Below, piece after piece: positions 35,357 to 41,210 of a stretch of DNA of 41,210 bases (the first letter of the stretch is position 1; each line of letters opens with the position of its first letter). Below the pieces are notes generated by a model. That model had not been told where the DNA came from. It searched no databases and saw only the letters and a list, made by a program, of their open reading frames with translations. A program made the translations under genes and the position numbers. This DNA comes from Gammaproteobacteria bacterium (GTDB lineage: Bacteria; Pseudomonadota; Gammaproteobacteria; Pseudomonadales; Pseudohongiellaceae): contig JAURLQ010000171.1 in assembly GCA_030831125.1 (NCBI GenBank), forward strand, positions 1 to 41,210, given 5' to 3'.

Positions 35357-36742
35357 TCAGTGTCCGGTGCCAGACAGGGATTTGAGTATGTCCTCAGCCA
35401 CTTTCTTGGCGTCGCCGAAAATCATCATGGTTTTATCCATGTAGAAGATTTCGTTGTCGAGCCCGGCGTAGCCTACCGCCATGGAACGTTTGATCACCAG
35501 TACGGTTCGTGCCCGCTGGGCTTCAAGTATTGGCATTCCGTAGATGGGAGAGGATGGATCATTCTTGGCAGCCGGATTCACTACGTCATTGGCTCCAATA
35601 ATCAGCACTACGTCCGTACCGGCAAAATCACTGTTGATTTCGTCCATTTCCTTCACATCTTCATAGGCCACATCAGCCTCGGCCAGCAGAACATTCATGT
35701 GGCCTGGCATGCGCCCTGCCACGGGATGGATTGCAAAGGAAACCCTGACCCCTTCTTCCTTGAGAAAATCTGCCAGTTCCTTGACAGCATTCTGGGCTCT
35801 TGCCTGGGCCATGCCATATCCGGGAATGATAACCACGGAATCGGCATGCTCCATCAGGAAAGCAGCATCTTCAGGTGAGCCGGAGCGATGGTTTTTCTCT
35901 CCTTCTTCTCCTTCAGTTGCGCTGCCAGCAGCAGCACCAAAGCCTCCGAAAAGTACGTTCATCAACGAACGGTTCATGGCCCGGCACATTACATAGGAAA
36001 GAATGGCCCCTGAAGAACCGACCAGTGAACCGGCAATAATGAGCATGAAATTGTTGAGCGTAAATCCTATCCCGGCCGCTGCCCAGCCTGAAAACGAGTT
36101 CAGCAGGGAGACCACAACCGGCATGTCGCCACCGCCTATTGGCGCAATCCAGAACACACCCAGCACAAGAGCAAATGCTGTCATCAGATAGAAAGATGGG
36201 AGACTTTCGGTACTGAAATAATGTCCGGCAAAACCGAGCATGCCAACTGCAAGCAATGCCTGTACGGGTTTTACCCATCCGCCCTTGATACTGCGTGCCC
36301 ATTTTCGTGCTGCCAGTTTTCCATAGGCAAAAACTGAAGCAGTGAATGTGATGGCACCAATGAAACAGCCAATGAACAGCTCAAAACGGTGAACTGCATC
36401 GTGCTGGTTACCGGCATGCAACACCGCCGCTATGGCTATCAGTACAGCAGCAAGACCAACCAGAGAGTGCATGAGGGCAACAGTTTCCGGCATCTGGGTC
36501 ATCGGCACTGTTCTGGCACGCCAGAGTCCGATAGCTGCCCCTGCCACCATGGCGATGACAATAAGACCCACATTTAGGTCGGCAACAAAGAAAGTGGTGA
36601 TTACTGCAAGGGTCATACCGACAATTCCGTAGCGGTTTCCCATTACGGCTGTAGCAGGAGAAGAGAGCCCCCTGAGAGTCAGAATGAAGAGGACGGCACC
36701 AATCAGATAGGCCCAGTCAGCATATTGCGCAAGGTTTTCCAT
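35357..36742 (-). CDS. pntB: NAD(P) transhydrogenase subunit beta PntB
   Basis: PntB forms part of the proton channel and the NADP(H)-binding domain III of the proton-translocating transhydrogenase, which makes NADPH from NADH using the proton gradient. The first 280 residues or so are hydrophobic helices. The C-terminal domain has VVIIPGYGMAQARAQ, SFAIHPVAGRMPGHMNVLLAEA, VLIIGANDVVNPAA and VIKRSMAVGYAGLDNEIFY, all classic NADP-binding motifs. The 461 residues match the family. Its ATG directly abuts the stop of pntAB, so the genes are coupled. Confidence 0.97.
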   Translation of the reverse strand: MENLAQYADWAYLIGAVLFILTLRGLSSPATAVMGNRYGIVGMTLAVITTFFVADLNVGLIVIAMVAGAAIGLWRARTVPMTQMPETVALMHSLVGLAAVLIAIAAVLHAGNQHDAVHRFELFIGCFIGAITFTASVFAYGKLAARKWARSIKGGWVKPVQALLAVGMLGFAGHYFSTESLPSFYLMTAFALVLGVFWIAPIGGGDMPVVVSLLNSFSGWAAAGIGFTLNNFMLIIAGSLVGSSGAILSYVMCRAMNRSLMNVLFGGFGAAAGSATEGEEGEKNHRSGSPEDAAFLMEHADSVVIIPGYGMAQARAQNAVKELADFLKEEGVRVSFAIHPVAGRMPGHMNVLLAEADVAYEDVKEMDEINSDFAGTDVVLIIGANDVVNPAAKNDPSSPIYGMPILEAQRARTVLVIKRSMAVGYAGLDNEIFYMDKTMMIFGDAKKVAEDILKSLSGTGH

Positions 36743-37078
36743 TTATTCTGCACCCTGCTTTTTCTTTTTCCTGAACATTTCAAGCATGCGGTTGGTCACT
36801 GCAAAGCCACCGAAAATATTGATACTGGCAAGAAAAACGGCAACCGCCCCCAGCACACTGGTGGGTGTCAGGCTGTTTCCCTCAATAGTGACAGCCTGCA
36901 ACATGGCGCCCACAATTATGATTCCCGAAAGTGCATTGGTAACTGCCATCAGTGGCGTATGCAAGGCCGGGGTCACTCCCCACACAACGTAATAACCCAC
37001 GAATATCGCGAGAATGAAAACTGTAAAGATATAGACAAAAGGCACACCGCCTGCTGTTTGTTGTATCAATTCATTCAT
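36743..37078 (-). CDS. pntAB: NAD(P) transhydrogenase subunit alpha part 2 (membrane part)
   Basis: This 111-residue protein is the membrane segment of the alpha subunit, with about three helices ([62 protein letters not shown]) and a Lys-rich end ([10 protein letters not shown]). In E. coli this is fused to the NAD-binding part; here it is a separate gene, as in Rhodospirillum and many other proteobacteria. It lies 22 bases after pntAA and abuts pntB. Confidence 0.95.
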   Translation of the reverse strand: MNELIQQTAGGVPFVYIFTVFILAIFVGYYVVWGVTPALHTPLMAVTNALSGIIIVGAMLQAVTIEGNSLTPTSVLGAVAVFLASINIFGGFAVTNRMLEMFRKKKKQGAE

Positions 37079-37100
37079 GAGTTGTCACCCTGACCTGTTT

Positions 37101-38234
37101 TTATGCCGGCTTGCTGTAATGCACCTGGCCACCATCCACAATAAGGGTGGGTTTGACCAGATCGTCTTCGGTGTCCAGTTTCAGCGTTGCTGATTCACTA
37201 TCGTGGAAAAGCTGCAGGAAATTGAGCAGGTTCCGTGAATAAAGTGAAGAGGTTTCAGTAGCAACACGCGCCGGAATATTGGCTTCTCCAATAATCAGCA
37301 CACCATTGTCTGTAGTGACATTTTCACCTGCCTTTGCCCCTTCGACATTACCACCGGCAGATACTGCCATGTCTACAATTACTGATCCGGGCTTCATTTT
37401 CGCTACTGTGGCGGCCTTGACCAGCACAGGTGCCCTGCGACCGGGGATCAGCGCTGTCGTAATAACAATGTCTGCCGCCGCAACAGCCTTGTCGACAATC
37501 TCTGCCTGAGTGGCGATGTATTGCGGACTTGGTTGCCAGGCATACCCGCCAGTCCCGAGGGCTTTGGATTTTTCCTCATCACTCATGGGTACATCCAGCC
37601 ATTTCCCCCCGAGTGACTCGACCTGTTCCCTGGCCACTGGTCTCAGGTCGGATGCTTCCACAACAGCGCCCAATCTGCGGGCAGTGGCAATAGCCTGCAA
37701 ACCAGCTACGCCCACACCAAGTATCAGTACACGGGCCGGTTTGATAGTACCGGCTGCTGTCATAAGCATGGGCATCATGCGTTGATAGGCATTGGCTGCC
37801 ATCAATACAGCCTTGTAGCCGGCTACGTTTGCCTGGGAGGAAAGAATGTCACTGCTCTGGGCCCGCGTAGTTCGCGGAATCAGTTCCATTGCCAGACAAC
37901 GCAGACCTGCATCTGCATATAACTGCAGGAATTCATTCAGATGCGGGGCAAAAATGGCGAGTACCAGCGCACCCTTTTTCATCAGGGCGACTTCTTCACT
38001 GGAAGGAGCTACTACTTTCAGGATGATTTCGGCTTCGGCAACAGCAGCAGCCGCAGAGGAACAGATTTCAACGCCCGCCTCGGAATAGGCGCTGTCCACA
38101 AACATGGCGGCAAGTCCTGCACCACTTTCCATTCTGACCTTGTAGCCCATGCCGACCAATTTTTTGCCCGTTTCCGGGGTCAGCGCTACCCGCGTTTCTT
38201 CCGGTGCGGTTTCTCGCAAAACTCCAATCAGCAC
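37101..38234 (-). CDS. pntAA: NAD(P) transhydrogenase subunit alpha part 1 (NAD-binding)
   Basis: This 377-residue cytoplasmic domain I binds NAD(H) and resembles alanine dehydrogenase. Visible motifs are MLIGVLRETAPEETRVALTPETGKKLV at the N-terminus, the Rossmann motif ILGVGVAGLQAIATARRLGA, and VDMAVSAGGNVEG. The start is GTG at 38234, fixed by the family N-terminus. It is the first gene of pntAA-pntAB-pntB, with the promoter presumably in the 148 bases upstream; no clear consensus was identified there. Confidence 0.96.
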   Translation of the reverse strand: MLIGVLRETAPEETRVALTPETGKKLVGMGYKVRMESGAGLAAMFVDSAYSEAGVEICSSAAAAVAEAEIILKVVAPSSEEVALMKKGALVLAIFAPHLNEFLQLYADAGLRCLAMELIPRTTRAQSSDILSSQANVAGYKAVLMAANAYQRMMPMLMTAAGTIKPARVLILGVGVAGLQAIATARRLGAVVEASDLRPVAREQVESLGGKWLDVPMSDEEKSKALGTGGYAWQPSPQYIATQAEIVDKAVAAADIVITTALIPGRRAPVLVKAATVAKMKPGSVIVDMAVSAGGNVEGAKAGENVTTDNGVLIIGEANIPARVATETSSLYSRNLLNFLQLFHDSESATLKLDTEDDLVKPTLIVDGGQVHYSKPA

Positions 38235-38382
38235 ACTGTTCTCCCGGCTCCAAAAGTGTATCGCAAAATGGCTGTCAACAAGTCAGTCATGCCCCCATCC
38301 AGGGCCAATAAAGGGTAAGGCAAAATGACAATGATTCAAAGCCTTGCAGGATACCACAATCAGATAACCTGATGACCCGGTA

Positions 38383-39339
38383 TCAAGGCCCCTTACTGCT
38401 GACAGCATGGATGATATATCCCTGTTTTTGCAGCATACCGATTATACTGTCTTCCCCGAGCAGATGACCTGCCCCGACCACGATAAACCAGGACTCTGCA
38501 CCTGAGGAGGTCAGTGCCACGATGCGTTCAGTCATCTTCTCATTCCTGCGCGTGAACAACTGCTCATGCAGTCTTTCCGCGAGTGCCTCTTCTGCAGGCG
38601 TGAAGTCATCAGATGCTTCAGCCGATGCAAGAACCGTCTGCAATCGTTCATGATCGCCACAGGACCAGGCATGCACCAGTTCATTCAGCAGGGCTTCGTT
38701 AGCGTCGAACTCCCGCAATGAGTACCCGAGGAAGGCATCAGGATCCAGGGCATCAAGCAGATCAACTTGCTTCTGGAGGCTTTCCAGTTCCATTATTGAG
38801 GTCCCCGGTGTCATGTTTCTGACAAACCAGGATTCCAGGCCCCAATTGGCATCGTAGCCCATCGCCCCTACCTGTAGATTGGTCAACATCAGCGTAATCA
38901 TCCAGGGCTTCATCGTCAAGAAATTGACCATGGGTATGCCGAGTTTGTCGAGCACGATACGCAGGTCTGTGAGTGTACGGGGGGAAACAACTGTATCAAG
39001 TGTCTGCCCGGCAGGAATCATGCCTTGCAATTGCATCCGGAAGGCCAGCTGCGGATCGGATGCAGTGGTGGGATCCACCTCAAACACCAGCTTGTCTGCC
39101 TCCCTGAACAGTCGTTCCACTGGTTCGTCCAGTGGATAGAAGTCTGGTTTGCCTACATGAACAGAACCGAACAGATGGACTTTCGCCCCTCTGGTAGCGA
39201 GTGAGGGAGATGTCACTTCCCACAACATGGTGCTGTCCGGAGTTCTGCATTGCTGAGCCTGCAGGGAAACCGGAAAACCCAGCGACAAAAACAGACTCAG
39301 TGCCAGCAGGCACCTGATGTAAATCTGCAATGGCTTCAT
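38383..39339 (-). CDS. TraB/GumN-family exported protein
   Basis: TraB/GumN proteins belong to the Tiki/EreA-like superfamily of putative metalloproteases or hydrolases; the bacterial role is unknown. A signal peptide (CLLALSLFLSLGFPVSLQAQ) is followed by the first GxxH motif in HLFGSVHVGKPDFYPL, the conserved KLVFEVD, and the second motif in FIVVGAGHLLGEDSIIGML. The 318 residues fit the family. It is transcribed on its own between pntAA upstream and the ABC exporter gene, which lies 86 bases further up and reads the same way. Confidence 0.9.
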   Translation of the reverse strand: MKPLQIYIRCLLALSLFLSLGFPVSLQAQQCRTPDSTMLWEVTSPSLATRGAKVHLFGSVHVGKPDFYPLDEPVERLFREADKLVFEVDPTTASDPQLAFRMQLQGMIPAGQTLDTVVSPRTLTDLRIVLDKLGIPMVNFLTMKPWMITLMLTNLQVGAMGYDANWGLESWFVRNMTPGTSIMELESLQKQVDLLDALDPDAFLGYSLREFDANEALLNELVHAWSCGDHERLQTVLASAEASDDFTPAEEALAERLHEQLFTRRNEKMTERIVALTSSGAESWFIVVGAGHLLGEDSIIGMLQKQGYIIHAVSSKGP

Positions 39340-39425
39340 GCTCTCACGATAAAATTCTTAACAACCTGCGGTCAGCGTAACGTGGGAAAGCACAAACAGG
39401 CAAGTGTGCAGCCATCAATTTCCTG

Positions 39426-41210
39426 TCAGGCTGCCCGGCCTCTTGAACCTGACACAGTCATGAAGCGCTCATGGGATATTGGCAACAGCCCACCAGAGTC
39501 AAGTACCAGTATCCGGTCGGCAAGCAGTATGCTGTCCGGTCTGTGTGCAACCAGCAGCCTTGAGGCCCCCATGTTGCGAATCGAGTCGTTCACCTGCCTT
39601 TCCGTCGCAATATCCAGATGACTGGTTGCCTCATCCAGAATCAGCAAACGGGGTTTTCTGTATAGCGCCCGTGCCAGTAACAGTCGTTGGATCTGTCCAC
39701 CTGAAAGCGCAGCTCCCATGCTGCCCACCAGCGTATTGTACTGCATGGGGAAACCATGGATGTCATGGGCAATTGCTGCAAGCGATGCGGCTTCTTCCAC
39801 ACGTGCAAGATCAGGTTCCGGGTCGAAGAATGTGATGTTTTCGAGCAGACTGCCAGAAAGCACCACATCGTCCTGCAATACACCGGCAATACTGGCACGC
39901 CAGTCATGCAGTCCTATCTGTTCCAGCGATGTGCCTGCCATTTGCAGCTGCCCTTCTTCCGCCTTGCGCAGGCCCAGCAGAATTTTCAAGAGTGTGGATT
40001 TGCCACAACCGGTCGGACCAACAATTGCGACGGATTCGCCAGGCTCGATTACAAGATCCAGATGACGGAACAGCCATCGGTCTTCACCCTGGAAACGGAA
40101 ACCCAGATCCCGTGCCTCAAGACAGAGCCCATTGCTGTCGTGGGTCAGGGGCAATCCCTGCCCCTGGACACCGGTTTCCGTTTTCTCAAGTGCTATGTCC
40201 GCCAATCTTTCGAGATGCAGTTCCAGAAGCCTGAACTCGCACAATTTGTCGATCAGACCAAACACTCTTGTATAGCACTGATCCTTGAAACTCATGTAGG
40301 CCATGAGCATGCCTACTGACAGGTTGTTGTCCAGCACAGCCATGCCGCCAAGCATCAGCAACAGAATGTTCTCACTGCCCATCAGCAGGCCATGCGCAAA
40401 CTTTGTATAGATACCCAGCCACTGCACCCTGACACCGGCATTGATGACATCTGTATAGGTGTTCTGCCAGCTGGCGAGCCTGTCTGCCTCCCTGCCAAAC
40501 ATGCGTATCCCCTGCAAGGCCCTGACATTCTCCATGAACAGGCTGTTTTCAATTGCACTGGCATGAATCTGTTCATTGTTGCGCGCACGCAGTTGCCGAT
40601 GCATCAGCAGACGCAATCCGCCGTAGATGAACACACCTGCAAGTGCAATCAAGGTCAACTGTGTGCTGTAGACAAACATGAGTATCAGAGTGCCAATCAC
40701 CATAAGACCATCAACTATCACTTCCACCAGCCCGGAGGTCATGAAATCCTTCACCCTGGTCAGGGAACCGAAGCGGGAAACAATGTCTCCCAGATGCCTG
40801 TCCTGGAACCAGTCCAGCGGCAGTGCCAGCAGGTGTCTGCACAGGGATGTGCCAAATCCCAGACTCAGGTTATTACCCAGATGCATAACCACCCATGATC
40901 TGAGCAACTCGGTAAGGCTCCTTGCCAGCACCACCATCAGAAAACCTGCCGCCAGAATTTTCAGCAGGGACCTGTCTGCACTGACTACGACATCGTCTAT
41001 GAATAGCTGTGTGTAATACGGAAGGGAAAGTGCAAATACCTGCAGGAGCAGCGATAAGAACAGGATCTGGCATAGTGCACCCCAAAGACCCTGGCATCCT
41101 TTCCAGAATGACGTGAATGAAAGCCTTGGCGCTTTCTCGATTTTGGTGAAACTGCTGGCAGGCTGCAGTTCAAGCGCCACTCCTGTGAAATGTTCGTCAA
41201 ATGCTTGCCA
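39426..41210 (-). CDS. Peptidase-type ABC exporter, RaxB/CvaB-like (5' end outside window)
   Basis: The frame runs off the right edge: the 10 codons before the GTG at 41180 (WQAFDEHFTG) continue without a stop and resemble the end of a C39 peptidase domain before VALELQPASSF. The true protein is therefore longer than the 584 residues counted from the GTG. In the window are about six transmembrane helices with DWFQDRHLGDIVSRFGS, a motif of bacteriocin and RTX exporters. The ATPase is intact: Walker A GPTGCGKST, signature LSGGQIQR, Walker B LLILDEATSHLD and switch His in LLVAHRPDS. The family cleaves a double-glycine leader and exports the peptide or toxin; the cargo and the HlyD-type partner would be outside the window. 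Confidence 0.92.
   Translation of the reverse strand, partial: WQAFDEHFTGVALELQPASSFTKIEKAPRLSFTSFWKGCQGLWGALCQILFLSLLLQVFALSLPYYTQLFIDDVVVSADRSLLKILAAGFLMVVLARSLTELLRSWVVMHLGNNLSLGFGTSLCRHLLALPLDWFQDRHLGDIVSRFGSLTRVKDFMTSGLVEVIVDGLMVIGTLILMFVYSTQLTLIALAGVFIYGGLRLLMHRQLRARNNEQIHASAIENSLFMENVRALQGIRMFGREADRLASWQNTYTDVINAGVRVQWLGIYTKFAHGLLMGSENILLLMLGGMAVLDNNLSVGMLMAYMSFKDQCYTRVFGLIDKLCEFRLLELHLERLADIALEKTETGVQGQGLPLTHDSNGLCLEARDLGFRFQGEDRWLFRHLDLVIEPGESVAIVGPTGCGKSTLLKILLGLRKAEEGQLQMAGTSLEQIGLHDWRASIAGVLQDDVVLSGSLLENITFFDPEPDLARVEEAASLAAIAHDIHGFPMQYNTLVGSMGAALSGGQIQRLLLARALYRKPRLLILDEATSHLDIATERQVNDSIRNMGASRLLVAHRPDSILLADRILVLDSGGLLPISHERFMTVSGSRGRAA

Overview
The window is chromosomal DNA of a free-living gammaproteobacterium with moderate GC content. 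Gene orders such as mnmA-hflD, purB-roxA, ffs-dnaX-ybaB-recR-rnd-ycgL-ycgN, the three-subunit pntAA-pntAB-pntB and an RssB/RssC-like pair near mlaA recall Pseudomonas-like lineages rather than enteric bacteria. No species can be named from the sequence. The assignments rest on motif and family recognition by eye, without database searches.

Region 1 (1-1581) is the 3' part of mnmA (tRNA 2-thiolation) followed by hflD. In many gammaproteobacteria purB comes directly after hflD. Here purB starts only at 11404, and about 9.8 kb of accessory DNA lies between. That block holds, in order: a vapBC module whose toxin has lost its first catalytic Asp (1613-2264); a LigM/DesA-type tetrahydrofolate-dependent O-demethylase-like gene with its own promoter and terminator (2504-4082); an IS3-family element whose transposase is interrupted by a stop codon (4258-5476); an orphan integron-type cassette cluster with no integrase in view (about 5497-7450); a lipocalin; a minus-strand set of three exported-protein genes including a DUF6152-like one; and a protein joining an HExxH motif to a YkgJ-type cysteine cluster.

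The cassette cluster is the most interesting accessory structure. Cassette 1 starts GTTATGTG and ends with the exact complement CACATAAC. Cassette 2 starts GTTATGCGC and ends with GCGCATAAC. This matching of R' and R'' within one cassette is what integron recombination predicts. Cassette 2 carries higBA behind an internal promoter embedded in an 11-bp inverted repeat, and the toxin transcript is predicted to be leaderless.

Region 2 (11404-19638) is core DNA: purB-roxA-dehydrogenase joined by ATGA overlaps, yceI, dusA-terB, an RssC-like STAS protein with an RssB-like REC-PP2C regulator, and mlaA. The receiver domain of the regulator lacks the acceptor Asp and two other hallmark residues. Region 3 (19918-28594) holds hrpA, a membrane diguanylate cyclase and a phage-shock locus. 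In that locus a SHOCT lipoprotein gene, pspA, pspB and a double-PspC protein lie behind a sigma-54 promoter, divergent from pspF. Region 4 (28642-33507) is the ycgN-ycgL-rnd-recR-ybaB-dnaX run on the minus strand with the 4.5S RNA gene upstream. dnaX keeps an A-AAA-AAG frameshift site for making the gamma subunit. Region 5 (33508-41210) has a non-coding stretch rich in nested inverted repeats, a Tat-type amidohydrolase, the split proton-translocating transhydrogenase, a TraB/GumN protein, and an ABC exporter whose N-terminal part lies beyond the window.
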